The translations under genes and the position numbers were made by a program. The notes beneath the pieces were generated by a model. The model had not been told where the DNA came from and did no database searches. It worked only from the letters and a program-made list of their open reading frames with translations. 64,000 bases of DNA from Phycisphaeraceae bacterium (GTDB taxonomy: Bacteria; Planctomycetota; Phycisphaerae; Phycisphaerales; UBA1924), in assembly GCA_019636515.1 (NCBI GenBank), contig JAHBXI010000001.1, forward strand, positions 682,001 through 746,000, in the 5' to 3' direction. Within the stretch, counting starts at the first letter, position 1. Each line of letters opens with the position of its first letter. Shown here piece by piece: positions 27,344 to 36,357 of the stretch.

Positions 27344-27460
27344 GGGATGGACCTCGATCAACCCGGACGCGCGCAGTGTACCCCCGCGCCCGTGCGAAGC
27401 ACAAGGGCAACCCCGGACCTCAACACCCCCTCATCACCACCATCACCACCGCCTCCCCCA

Positions 27461-27808
27461 TCACCGGCGCAGCGAGTCGATGGGGAAGGCGGGATTGGCG
27501 ATCGGCCTCAGTGCCAGGGACAGCAGTGCGACCTCATCGTCGTCGCCCGCGATCCGGTTGGCACGAAGCACATGGCACGACCGGCATCGGTGGATGATCG
27601 ACCATTCACCCGACGACCGGACCTCGATACCGACCGGCTCCATCGGCGCTCGACACGCCGAAAGTCGGTCGCCAGGCTCCAGGTCCAGATGTCGGGACCA
27701 AAGGCAGCGCGGACAGTGGTTTCGGTGGTTGGTTCCCCACGAACGATCGGGCACCATCGAGCGGCAACGACAGCACGTAAAGCCTCTTGAAGATTCGGGT
27801 TGCGACAT
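27461..27808 (-). CDS. RNHCP-domain zinc-ribbon protein
   Basis: A 115-aa protein with the RNHCP signature HRNHCPRCLWSRHLD and two Cys pairs (FTCCRCR near the N terminus, HRCRSCHVLRANRI in the middle), which would make two zinc ribbons. The family is small and of unknown biochemical role; a nucleic-acid-binding function is a guess. ATG 27808 is chosen because upstream codons give an Arg-rich, unconserved extension. The 200 bases further upstream contain no gene, and the tricorn terminator lies beyond. Confidence 0.82.
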   Translation of the reverse strand: MSQPESSRGFTCCRCRSMVPDRSWGTNHRNHCPRCLWSRHLDLEPGDRLSACRAPMEPVGIEVRSSGEWSIIHRCRSCHVLRANRIAGDDDEVALLSLALRPIANPAFPIDSLRR

Positions 27809-28024
27809 GTGCAAACAACCTGTTGCGCGCGCCCGGGCGCGCGGTGACACGGACAGAGTCAAGACACCCGTGGATGAAGTGGAGCCACGCCAGGCGACGC
27901 GCGCACGCAAAGGCGCCAAGCCCGCGGCAGAAACAGGCTTGAAGAATCGCGCGGGGATGATCAGGCAGTGGCGAGCATCGGCTCATGGTAGCCCGACGCC
28001 GACGCCGCGTGCAGCGGGAGCATG

Positions 28025-28048
28025 AAAAAACCCCGGACGAATCCGGGG
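28025..28048 (-). terminator. Intrinsic terminator of the tricorn gene
   Basis: Read on the minus strand: CCCCGGA, loop TTCG, TCCGGGG, then six T. A perfect 7-bp GC stem with a U-tract 43 bases after the tricorn stop codon is a textbook Rho-independent terminator. Confidence 0.85.
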
Positions 28049-28091
28049 TCAGGCGGGCTCCATGGTCGTCATCCGACCGGGGAAGGAGAGG

Positions 28092-31000
28092 TTACTTGTC
28101 CTGATCCGGGATCCCCATCCCCCGCCGGTCCGGACTGGCCGGACGCGCCGGCTTGACGTACGGGCGCGCGGCGATCTCGGCCAGCATGTGCTCAATCGCC
28201 ACGTCCAGTTGCGGATCGCCGCCGTCCACCATCTTCGACGGGTCGTCGATCACCTCGATGTCCGGGTCAACCCCGTGTCCCTCGACCGCCCACGTCCCGT
28301 CCGTCTCGTAGATCCCGAACGTCGGCACCGTGATCGAGCCGCCGTCGATCAGGCCCGGATTCCCGGAGATACCCACCAGCCCGCCCCAGGTCCGCGTCCC
28401 GATGGTCTTCCCCAGGCCGCTCAGTTTGAAGAGCCACGGGAACATATCGCCGCCCGAACCCGCAAGCCCGTTGATGAGCATGCACTTGGGACCGTTGTGC
28501 GCGTCGGGCGGCCACGTCCAGTCGTTGCCGTGTCGCCGGGCCCAGTAACTCACCACCGGCCGGTTGAGCAGTTCGATGAACCGCGTCGGGATCTGCCCAC
28601 CGCCGTTCCATCGCTCGTCGATGATCAGCGCCGGGAGGTGACGCTGCCCGTAGAATTGCCGGAACAGGTCGTTCTGACCGTTGATCCCGGTGTCGGGCAC
28701 GTAGATATACCCAACCTTGCCGCCGGATTTCTCCTCGACGTACGCGCGGTTGCGCTCGATCCAGGCCCGGTACCGCAGCCCCGCATCGCTCCCGAGCGTC
28801 TGAACAAGCACCTCCCGCGTCCCGGACTTCATCGATGGGCCGGCGCCGATCGTCAGCGACACGGTCTTGTTCGCCCGGTACTGGAATGCCGCCCACGGGT
28901 CGCGGGTCGTGTCCAGTGGAACCCCGTTGACCGCGAGAAGATACTCACCTTCCTTGACGTCCACCCCCAACTGTCGCAACGGGTTGCGGGAGTCGGTGTC
29001 CCACGGCCCGCCCTCGTAGATCTTCGAGATGCGGTACGCGGTCCCCTCCGCGGTGGAGACCAGTTCAAAGTCGCACCCGAGCACCCCCGTCGGGATCGAC
29101 GGCTGGCCCTCCACGTCACCGGGCGCGCCCAGGTACGCGTGGCCCACGTTCAGTTCGCTGATCATCTCCGCGATCACGTAGTTGACGTCGTCCCGGGTCG
29201 CGCAATCCTCGATCATCTTCGAGTAGTGGTCGTACACCGCCTTCCAGTCGACATGGTGCAGCGTGTCCTCGTAGAAGAAGTCCCGCTGGAGCCGCCAGAC
29301 CTCCCTCAGGATCTGACGCCACTCGACCTTGGGGTTCAGCGATGTCTGCATGTCACCCGTCGGCACCGCCGTGGAAGACCCGCCGCCCGCCGCCGCGTTC
29401 ATCACCGTCAGCGACGACCCGCGGAACACCAGCAACTTCTTCCCATCGGCCGACACGTCGAAACCGCCCGCCCCGGCCGTCACGAGTTTTTCCTCGCGCG
29501 ACTCGTCCTTGGGGTCAAATATCTTGATCGACGCCCCCTCGCTCGATCCCCGAGTCGAGAACCTCGCGAAGATCAACTTGTTGTCGTCCGTCACGCTCAG
29601 CCGCCCGAAGCGTCCAGGCGTCAGCGGCAACGGCCATGCCCGGGCCTCGAAACCGTCCATCTCGATCTTCACCGCCTTCTTCTCGTCCTTCTTCTCATCC
29701 TTCTTCCCGTTCTTCTCCGCGTCCGTGCCCGCGGCCTCATCGCCGCCCCCCGACGCCGCCTCCGTGCGCCTGGCCGACCACGTCCCCTGCTGGTCCATCA
29801 CCGACCACGTGCCCGATGCCGACCCGTCCTTGAGTGTCCCGGTCATCGTCGCCGGAACTTCACCCACCGAGATCGTCAGCGTGATCGCGCCCGATTCCTT
29901 GTTGTACGTCCCGGAGATCGAGCCCGATCCCATCGCCGACGTCACCCTCCCGGACACCTTGCCGTCCGCGGACAGCGTCATCGTGATCTTGAAGGGCACG
30001 CCGCCGGGTGGCAACTGCCCCCCCGAGGCGCTGGCCTCCCACGTCCCGCTCACCCCGTCGTCGGACGACGCGCTCTTGGCATCGTCCTTCTTGCCTTCGC
30101 CGTCCTTGTCGTCCTTCTTGTCATTCTTCTTTGGCTCGTCCTTCTTGGCGTCCTTCTTGAGTTCTTCCTCGTCGCTCTTGGCGGGCCAGGGAAACTTCAC
30201 GTCCGCACGCAGCGGAGCCATGTACAGGTTCCCCGTCCCCGTGTACACGAACGTCGTGTCAAGGTCCGCGTACGTCGGGGAATTGATGGTCCGACTCGAC
30301 GTGAAATACAGGAAGTCGCCCGCCCGGTCGAACGTCGGCGACGAGTTCGCGAACATCGGGCTGACCACGCACGTCTTCTCTCCAGAATCGACGTTGTACA
30401 GCCAGATCCCCGTGGAGTTGTTCGTCTCGTCCCCGCGGGCGTAGGCGATCCATGCCGAGTCGTGCGACCACGACGGAGAGATCGGCGTGCCCCAGGGGTC
30501 CTTGTCAACCACCTTCCGCTCGCCCGACTCGACCGTCACCAGGTGAAGGGCGCCCGAGTTGTCCGTAAACAGGATCGTCTTGGAATCGGGCGACCACACC
30601 GGCTGGTAGCGGAAGCCCTCGCCAAGTTCGGTCAGGCGGCGGGGCTCGCTCGCCGGGGGAGCGGATTCCTCCGCTTCCTTCACCTCCTCGTCGGGTTTTT
30701 TCTCGTCCGTCTCGGGCTTCTTCGCCTCCTTCTTTTCCTCCGCGGGACGCGCATCGGCAGGGCGGATCCAAAGTTCGTATTCCCCCGTCTCGTCGGAGAA
30801 GTACGCGATCCACTTGTTATCCGGGCTCCACGCCGGGGAACGCTCGAACACGCCGTTGCTCGCCGTCAGGTTCCGCGTGATCCCTTCCTTCGCCGGGAGG
30901 GACCACAGGTCGCCGCGTGCCTCCGCCACCACGCGCCGGCCCGACGGAGAAATCGACGCCGAGGACATATTCCGCGAAGCGTCGATCGTCCGCGTCCTCA

Positions 31001-31955
31001 CCCCGGGCTTGTCGCCCGGCACCGTGATCGTCACCACCCGGTCCTGGCGCTTGCCGATGTCGTACACCCGCAACTGCGAACCGAGTTGGAAAATAACCTC
31101 GCCCTTGCCGTCCGGGCCCGGCCCGACCGAGGGCCACCGCACGTCGTCGGTCGTGTACGTTGTCAACTGCTCCCGTCGGCCGTCCGAAACGCTGTAACTC
31201 CAGATGTTCAGCCGGTGCTCGGGCCCCTGGTCCGACAGGTAGTACACCACGTCGCTCTTGCCGCCAGGAATCCACATCGGGATCGTGTCCGTCCCTTCCC
31301 AGTCCGTGATCTGACGCGCCGACTGGTTCCGAAGGTTGAACAGCCAAAGGTCCGTCGCCATCCCGCCCCGGTACCGCTTCCACGTCCGGTTGTCCGTCGA
31401 GTGCGGGGCGTAGCACAGCCACTGACCATCCGGGCTGATCGCCCCGAACCCCGCGTACGGAACCGGCAGTTTCGACGGAAGGCCACCGGACGGGCTCACC
31501 GTGAAGATCTGCGACTGCCTCGGCAGGCCCGCCATCCCGTTGCTCAGGAATACCAGACGGCCGTCGGCGCTCCAGTCGCACAGCGTCTCCGCCGAGGGAT
31601 GGTGCGTCACCCTCGTCGGCACGCCGCCCGTCACGGGGATCGTGTACAGGTCACGTGAACCGTCGTAATTCCCGCTGAACGCGATCGACGTGCCGTCGGG
31701 GCTGAACCTCGGGAACCCCTCCGCCCCGGGAGGCGTCGCCACCGGCAACGCCACGCCACCTTCCCGAGGGGCAATCCAGAGGTTGTTCGCGTACACGAAC
31801 ACGATCTGCGTCGCGCTGATGTCCGGGAATCGCATCATCGTCGGCGATGGCTGGTTTTCACCACCCGCCTGACCCGCCGACGACGACGACCACCCGCACG
31901 CCAGCCCCGCCAACGCCACCAGACAACCCACACGACCCATCAACTTCATCCGCAT
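28092..31955 (-). CDS. Tricorn protease homologue, exported, with inserted beta domain
   Basis: A 1287-aa serine protease. A signal peptide (CLVALAGLACGWSSSSAG) is followed by WD40/PD40 beta-propeller repeats (FSPDGTSIAFSGNYDG, WSPDNKWIAYFSDE). A C1 helical region comes next (VEWRQILREVWRLQRDFFYE), then the His-containing LNVGHAYLGAPGD, a PDZ domain, and the catalytic Ser in INGLAGSGGDMFP. The late Glu is in AVEGHGVDPDIEV. Tricorn of Thermoplasma has Ser-Asp at the nucleophile; here the second residue is Gly. An extra beta-rich domain with Lys/Asp/Glu-rich flanks lies at roughly residues 600-760. ATG 31955 has GGAG six bases upstream; ATG 31967 is possible. Confidence 0.9.
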   Translation of the reverse strand: MRMKLMGRVGCLVALAGLACGWSSSSAGQAGGENQPSPTMMRFPDISATQIVFVYANNLWIAPREGGVALPVATPPGAEGFPRFSPDGTSIAFSGNYDGSRDLYTIPVTGGVPTRVTHHPSAETLCDWSADGRLVFLSNGMAGLPRQSQIFTVSPSGGLPSKLPVPYAGFGAISPDGQWLCYAPHSTDNRTWKRYRGGMATDLWLFNLRNQSARQITDWEGTDTIPMWIPGGKSDVVYYLSDQGPEHRLNIWSYSVSDGRREQLTTYTTDDVRWPSVGPGPDGKGEVIFQLGSQLRVYDIGKRQDRVVTITVPGDKPGVRTRTIDASRNMSSASISPSGRRVVAEARGDLWSLPAKEGITRNLTASNGVFERSPAWSPDNKWIAYFSDETGEYELWIRPADARPAEEKKEAKKPETDEKKPDEEVKEAEESAPPASEPRRLTELGEGFRYQPVWSPDSKTILFTDNSGALHLVTVESGERKVVDKDPWGTPISPSWSHDSAWIAYARGDETNNSTGIWLYNVDSGEKTCVVSPMFANSSPTFDRAGDFLYFTSSRTINSPTYADLDTTFVYTGTGNLYMAPLRADVKFPWPAKSDEEELKKDAKKDEPKKNDKKDDKDGEGKKDDAKSASSDDGVSGTWEASASGGQLPPGGVPFKITMTLSADGKVSGRVTSAMGSGSISGTYNKESGAITLTISVGEVPATMTGTLKDGSASGTWSVMDQQGTWSARRTEAASGGGDEAAGTDAEKNGKKDEKKDEKKAVKIEMDGFEARAWPLPLTPGRFGRLSVTDDNKLIFARFSTRGSSEGASIKIFDPKDESREEKLVTAGAGGFDVSADGKKLLVFRGSSLTVMNAAAGGGSSTAVPTGDMQTSLNPKVEWRQILREVWRLQRDFFYEDTLHHVDWKAVYDHYSKMIEDCATRDDVNYVIAEMISELNVGHAYLGAPGDVEGQPSIPTGVLGCDFELVSTAEGTAYRISKIYEGGPWDTDSRNPLRQLGVDVKEGEYLLAVNGVPLDTTRDPWAAFQYRANKTVSLTIGAGPSMKSGTREVLVQTLGSDAGLRYRAWIERNRAYVEEKSGGKVGYIYVPDTGINGQNDLFRQFYGQRHLPALIIDERWNGGGQIPTRFIELLNRPVVSYWARRHGNDWTWPPDAHNGPKCMLINGLAGSGGDMFPWLFKLSGLGKTIGTRTWGGLVGISGNPGLIDGGSITVPTFGIYETDGTWAVEGHGVDPDIEVIDDPSKMVDGGDPQLDVAIEHMLAEIAARPYVKPARPASPDRRGMGIPDQDK

Positions 31956-32137
31956 GTCATGCTCCATTCGACGCTCGCCGCGCCCTGATTCACCACGCCC
32001 GATCTCCCACACCGGGCGGGAAGGATAACAGACTACTCCACCCCGCGACGCCACGCTGGCCCGGCTCTGGAACCACCACCCCGGGATTCGTACAATCACG
32101 CCCGGGACACGCCGCGACGCACGACACGCCACTCTCC

Positions 32138-33469
32138 ATGCCCCTGCGACGACTCCTCACCGCCTTTTCCTCACGACAGGCACGCGTCGGCGTCGTCGGA
32201 CTCGGGTACGTCGGCCTTCCCCTGGTCCGTGCCATGCACGCCGCCGGACACGCCGTCGTCGGCTTTGATATCGACTCCGCCAAAATCGATCTTCTCAAGG
32301 CGGGACAAGGCTACCTCCGCCACCTGGGCGATGACCTGTTCACCCACCTCGCCGCCTCGCACCGCTTCACGCCAACCTCCGATCCGCGCGAACTGGCAAC
32401 CTGCGACGCCATCGCCCTGTGCGTCCCCACACCGCTCGGACCCCACCGCGAGCCCGACCTCTCGTACGTCATCAACTCCACACGCATGGTCGCCGGGATC
32501 CTGCGCCCGGGGATGCTCGTCTGCCTCGAATCCACCAGTTACCCAGGCACGACGCGCGACCTGTGCCTACCGATCCTCGCCGAGGCCGCCGGGACTTTCT
32601 CCGGAAACGTCGGCCGAGATTTCTTCCTCGTCTTCAGCCCCGAACGAGAGGACCCCGGACGAAAGGACATCCAGACCCACCAGATCCCCCGCCTGGTCGG
32701 CGGAATCACCACGGAATGCACCCAGGCCGGCGTCGCCTTCTACGCCTCCGCCGTCGAGCGGGTCATCCCCGTCGAGTCCGCCGAAGTCGCCGAAGCCGCC
32801 AAACTCCTCGAGAATACCTACCGCGCCGTCAACATCGCCCTGGTCAACGAACTCAAGACCATCCTGACCCCCATGGGCATCGACATCTGGAGCGTCATCA
32901 AGGCCGCGAGCACAAAGCCGTTTGGCTTTCACCCCTTCCACCCCGGGCCAGGCCTCGGAGGACACTGCATCCCCATCGATCCGTACTACCTCGCCTGGAA
33001 GGCACGGGAGATCGGACGCCCGACACGGTTTATCGAACTCGCCGGCGAGATCAACCACGCCATGCCGAACTACGTGCTTTCACGCCTGGCCGAGGCCCTC
33101 AACGCCGACGGCAAGCCACTCCGAGGCGCGAAGATCTTGATCCTGGGCATCGCCTACAAGCCCGACATCGACGACGTGCGTGAGACGCCCGCCGCCCCGA
33201 TCATCGACCTGCTCGCCGACGCCGGGGCCGAGGTCTCGTACCACGACCCGCACGTCCCCACATTCCCCTCGATGCGCCGGCACGCCATCACGCTGGCCTC
33301 GCGGCCCCTCGACCGGGCCGCGCTGCTCGACCATGATGCCGTGGTCATCGTGACCAACCACTCGGGCATCGACTACGAGTTGGTCGGACGACATGCCGGA
33401 TTAGTCATCGACACCCGTGACGCGATGGCGAACGTAACCGCCCCGGCCGCCCGGGTTATCAAGGCCTAG
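32138..33469 (+). CDS. wbpA: UDP-sugar 6-dehydrogenase, WbpA/UDP-GlcNAc type
   Basis: A 443-aa NAD-dependent nucleotide-sugar dehydrogenase. The Rossmann motif GVVGLGYVGLPLV is at residues 17-29, and VPTPLGPHREPDLSYV follows. The catalytic Cys is in GPGLGGHCIPIDPYYLAWK, and the C-terminal domain has LILGIAYKPDIDDVRETP. The DxR and FHPGPGLGG context matches UDP-N-acetylglucosamine dehydrogenases (WbpA) better than UDP-glucose ones; this is an inference. The start at 32138 is 182 bases from the divergent tricorn start. Its stop codon TAG lies inside the CTAG target duplication of the IS element, so insertion left the protein intact. It opens the polysaccharide region. Confidence 0.9.
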   Translation: MPLRRLLTAFSSRQARVGVVGLGYVGLPLVRAMHAAGHAVVGFDIDSAKIDLLKAGQGYLRHLGDDLFTHLAASHRFTPTSDPRELATCDAIALCVPTPLGPHREPDLSYVINSTRMVAGILRPGMLVCLESTSYPGTTRDLCLPILAEAAGTFSGNVGRDFFLVFSPEREDPGRKDIQTHQIPRLVGGITTECTQAGVAFYASAVERVIPVESAEVAEAAKLLENTYRAVNIALVNELKTILTPMGIDIWSVIKAASTKPFGFHPFHPGPGLGGHCIPIDPYYLAWKAREIGRPTRFIELAGEINHAMPNYVLSRLAEALNADGKPLRGAKILILGIAYKPDIDDVRETPAAPIIDLLADAGAEVSYHDPHVPTFPSMRRHAITLASRPLDRAALLDHDAVVIVTNHSGIDYELVGRHAGLVIDTRDAMANVTAPAARVIKA

Positions 33470-33485
33470 CAGGCCGCTAAGGAAC
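33470..33485 (+). repeat. Left terminal inverted repeat of the IS
   Basis: CAGGCCGCTAAGGAAC, directly after CTAG at 33466-33469. It matches the right end in 15 of 16 positions. Confidence 0.9.
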
Positions 33486-33536
33486 CCATGCTGAGGCGGG
33501 CGCGTATGGTGGTGCCTCTGGCAAGGAGGCCGAACG

Positions 33537-34679
33537 ATGCGTGGACGAGTGGCGCGGCAGCAGACGATGTTCGTGGCGTTCGATGTCGAGCAGTTCGTCC
33601 CGGCGGATCATCCGCTGCGGAAGGTCAAACGCTGGGCCGACGCGGTGCTGGCGGAGATGAGCCGCGACTTCACCAAGGCCTACGGGACGACCGGCAAGCC
33701 CGGCATCCCGCCCGAGCGGCTGCTCAAGGCGCTGCTGCTGCAGGCGCTGTACTCGATCCCCAGCGAGACGCGGCTGGTGGAGGCGATCCAGTACAACCTG
33801 CTGTACCGCTGGTTCCTGGACCTGCCGCTGGAGGAGGATGCCTGGACGCAGGAGGCCTTCAGCATGAACCGCGACCGCTTCGCGGTGCACGACCTGTACC
33901 GCAAGTTCTTCGACCGCGTCGTGGCCGAGTGCATCGACCAGAGGCTCGCCAGCCCGGACCACTTCACCATCGACGGCACGCTCATCCGCTCGCTGGCCAG
34001 CCACAAGAGCCTCCAGCCCATCGACGCGACGGCCTCGAAGGGAGGGAAGAAGGACGACGATGATCCCGACGCGGGCTCGGGGGGGCGTGATCCGAGCGTC
34101 AACTGGCGCGGCCAGAAGCGTTCCAACGCCACGCACCGCTCGACCACCGATCCCGAGGCCCGTCTGGCCCGCAAGGGCAACGGCAGGGAATCGCACCTGT
34201 GCCACAGCGGGCACGTGCTGATGGAGAACCGCTCGGGCCTGTGCCTTTCGATCACCGTGGACACCGCCGACGGGCACGCGGAGCGACGCAACGCGCTGCG
34301 GATGCTGCGGCACGTCGAGCATCGGCACGGCCTTGTGCCGCGGACCACAGGGATGGATGCGGGGTACAAGGCGGGCGAGTTCTTGTGCGCGATCGAAGCC
34401 CATGGGAGCACGCCGCACGTGCCGATCCCCGAGGACCCGATCCGGGGCGACACGCCCGGGTCCCACGCGCGGCGGAGGGCGCGACGAAGAATGAACACCG
34501 TGGGCTACCGGCTGAGCCAACGGGTCCGCAAGCGAGCCGAGCAGATCTTCGGGTGGGGCAAGACGGTGGCGGGGCTGGCCCGGACCAGGTTCATCGGGCA
34601 CGAGAGGATCGAGAGCTCGGCCCTGATCACCGGCGCGGCGTACAACCTCTTGCGGATGACCAGGCTCCTCCCCGCGTGA
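33537..34679 (+). CDS. IS5-family DDE transposase (DUF772-type N terminus)
   Basis: A 380-aa transposase. The N-terminal DUF772 region reads VPADHPLRKVKRWADAV then IPPERLLKALLLQALYSIPSE. The three acidic residues are visible as Asp in HFTIDGTLIRS, Asp in TTGMDAGYKAGEF, and Glu in KRAEQIFGWGKTVAG. The Y/R-rich helix around the Glu ends in NLLRMTRLL, typical of the family. AAGGAGG sits seven bases before ATG 33537. Codon use leans to CTG and GCG where neighbouring genes use CTC and GCC, consistent with foreign origin. All catalytic residues are present, so the enzyme is probably active. Confidence 0.94.
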   Translation: MRGRVARQQTMFVAFDVEQFVPADHPLRKVKRWADAVLAEMSRDFTKAYGTTGKPGIPPERLLKALLLQALYSIPSETRLVEAIQYNLLYRWFLDLPLEEDAWTQEAFSMNRDRFAVHDLYRKFFDRVVAECIDQRLASPDHFTIDGTLIRSLASHKSLQPIDATASKGGKKDDDDPDAGSGGRDPSVNWRGQKRSNATHRSTTDPEARLARKGNGRESHLCHSGHVLMENRSGLCLSITVDTADGHAERRNALRMLRHVEHRHGLVPRTTGMDAGYKAGEFLCAIEAHGSTPHVPIPEDPIRGDTPGSHARRRARRRMNTVGYRLSQRVRKRAEQIFGWGKTVAGLARTRFIGHERIESSALITGAAYNLLRMTRLLPA

Positions 34680-34770
34680 GGGTGGGGCCGGGACCCCGAT
34701 CCCACCATCAACAGGACATCGATGCTCCGGCAACCACGCGGCACGACCTTGAATCCCCACGCGAAACAGA

Positions 34771-34786
34771 GTACCTTAGCGGCCTG
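34771..34786 (-). repeat. Right terminal inverted repeat of the IS
   Basis: Read inward it is CAGGCCGCTAAGGTAC, followed outward by the CTAG duplicate at 34787-34790. Confidence 0.9.
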
Positions 34787-34865
34787 CTAGGCCGCGACGC
34801 GGCGGCACGCAACGCCGCCGCCCGCGCACGGTTCCCGGGCCACATCATTGGAAAGCCACCCGAAC

Positions 34866-35108
34866 TCACGACAGAGGGAACAGGACCTTGACGCATTTCT
34901 CGGCTGTCCCCCACGTCTGGCCGTCGGTCCCCCACGTCTGGCTTTCGGTCCATTGACAACTCATCCCGTTGTACGAAGCACAATCGCACGGCGTCACCGC
35001 CGACGGACAATCCAGCGTGATGTACTGCACGGCGCCGCTCGGCGCTTTGCATGAGCAACCGCAACCGACGCGATCATCCGGTTGTTCAGGGGCCCACCAA
35101 AGAGCCAC
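34866..35108 (-). CDS. Possible Cys-rich small protein, 80 aa
   Basis: A candidate gene in the roughly 400-base gap between the IS and neuC. The product has eight Cys (VGCGCSCKAP, LDCPSAVTPCDCAS, GMSCQWTES) and an internal repeat QTWGTDGQTWGTAE coded by a duplicated 18-base stretch (CCCCCACGTCTGGC region, about 34909-34950). There is no signal peptide or known family. It could be a small metal-binding or disulfide protein, or chance. If it is not real, this gap holds nothing I can recognise. Confidence 0.35.
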   Translation of the reverse strand: MALWWAPEQPDDRVGCGCSCKAPSGAVQYITLDCPSAVTPCDCASYNGMSCQWTESQTWGTDGQTWGTAEKCVKVLFPLS

Positions 35109-35187
35109 GGGTCATTCTCGGGCGGCCCGGACCCGGCCATCGCTCGCCGAGTCCAACGCTGCCGGCATCCCCTAACGTACCACCGGC

Positions 35188-36330
35188 ATGAGCACTCCCA
35201 GGAAAGCCCTCGTCGTCACCGGGTCACGCGCCGAGTTTGGACTCCTTCGCCCCGTCATGCGAGCCATCGACGCACACCCCGGCCTTGAACTGCTTGTCAT
35301 CGCCGCCGGCTCGCACCTTATCTCTCCCGGCCTGACCTACGACGACGTCAAGCGAGACTTCTCCATCGCCGATTCGGTGCCCATGCAGGTCGCCGGGCGA
35401 GTGGGAAGACCCGACGACGCCGAGGCCGTCGGCCGCGGCATCTCCAGGTTCACACGCTCGTTCACCGGCCTGGACCCCGACTGGGTCGTCGTCCTGGGCG
35501 ACCGCATCGAGGCCTTCGCCGCCGCCGCCGCCGCCGCCATCGGCGGATGGCCCGTCGCCCACCTCCACGGAGGAGACCGCGCCGAGGGCGTCCACGACGA
35601 GGCCCTCCGCCACGCCATCACCAAACTCGCCCACCTGCACCTTCCCGCCACCGCCCAATCCGCCCAGCGAATCATCCGCATGGGTGAGCCAGAATCCCGC
35701 GTCCGCATCATCGGCTCCCCCGCCGTCGATGAACTCGACGCCATCGAACCGCTCAGTGATGCGGAGTACGCGTCCCTGGGTTCCCCCACGGTCCTCATGC
35801 TCATGCACCCCGTCGGGCGGCACGACGAAGCCGAGGAATGGTCCGCCGAGGCCGTCATCGAGGCCCTGCGCCGCGTCGGCCGCCACCCCGCCGCGATCGC
35901 CCTTCACCCAAACCACGACCCCGGGCGCCGAGGAGTCCTCAGGGCCATCCAGGCCGGATTTGATCCGGGCCGAGTCCTCTCGCACCTCCCGCGTGACCGC
36001 TTCGTCGGACTTCTCAAACGCATCCGCGACGCGGGCGGCTTCATCATCGGCAACAGTTCCTCGGGCCTTATCGAGTCCGCGGCTCTGCGCCTGCCCGCCG
36101 TGGACGTCGGCGAACGCCAGGCAGGTCGCGAACGCCCCTCCAACGTCGTCCACGCCCAGGACGGCGATCACGACGCCATCGCCGCCGCGATCCAGGCCGC
36201 CACGGCACTCGACCGATCCACGATCACCCACCCTTACGGCCCGGGCGATGCCGGACGCAAAGCCGCCGACACCCTGGCGAGCGTGGATCCACGCTCACCG
36301 GGACTGCTCCGCAAGCACAACGCCTACTGA
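35188..36330 (+). CDS. neuC: UDP-N-acetylglucosamine 2-epimerase, hydrolysing type (NeuC-like)
   Basis: A 380-aa GT-B-fold epimerase. VVTGSRAEFGLLRPVMRAI at the N terminus, VVVLGDRIEAFAAA, AHLHGGDRAEGVHDEALRHAITKLAHLH and the late FIIGNSSSGLIESA are the NeuC-type signatures (hydrolysing UDP-GlcNAc 2-epimerase making ManNAc, or its bacillosamine/legionaminate counterparts). The exact substrate cannot be read from sequence. Before the IS arrived it stood about 400 bases behind the UDP-sugar dehydrogenase on the same strand. With no NeuB or NeuA in the window, sialic- or legionaminic-acid synthesis would need genes elsewhere. Confidence 0.9.
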   Translation: MSTPRKALVVTGSRAEFGLLRPVMRAIDAHPGLELLVIAAGSHLISPGLTYDDVKRDFSIADSVPMQVAGRVGRPDDAEAVGRGISRFTRSFTGLDPDWVVVLGDRIEAFAAAAAAAIGGWPVAHLHGGDRAEGVHDEALRHAITKLAHLHLPATAQSAQRIIRMGEPESRVRIIGSPAVDELDAIEPLSDAEYASLGSPTVLMLMHPVGRHDEAEEWSAEAVIEALRRVGRHPAAIALHPNHDPGRRGVLRAIQAGFDPGRVLSHLPRDRFVGLLKRIRDAGGFIIGNSSSGLIESAALRLPAVDVGERQAGRERPSNVVHAQDGDHDAIAAAIQAATALDRSTITHPYGPGDAGRKAADTLASVDPRSPGLLRKHNAY

Positions 36331-36357
36331 GACCGACACCGGCCCCGGGGGGCACGC

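Larger units (their letters stand above)
33470..34786 (+). mobile_element. Complete IS5-group insertion sequence, 1317 bp
   Basis: The element is bounded by 16-bp terminal inverted repeats, CAGGCCGCTAAGGAAC at the left and CAGGCCGCTAAGGTAC (read inward) at the right, with one mismatch. It is flanked on both sides by CTAG, which fits the YTAR target preference of the IS5 subgroup. One intact transposase fills most of it. Removing the element and one CTAG restores the sequence AAGGCCTAGGCCGCG, in which TAG is the stop codon of the upstream dehydrogenase. The perfect ends and intact gene suggest recent insertion. Confidence 0.93.

Noticed and set aside
28062..31658. A 1198-residue plus-strand frame across the tricorn gene
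   Set aside because: It is the exact antisense of a well-supported gene, rich in Arg, His and Pro, with no domain; it is a shadow.
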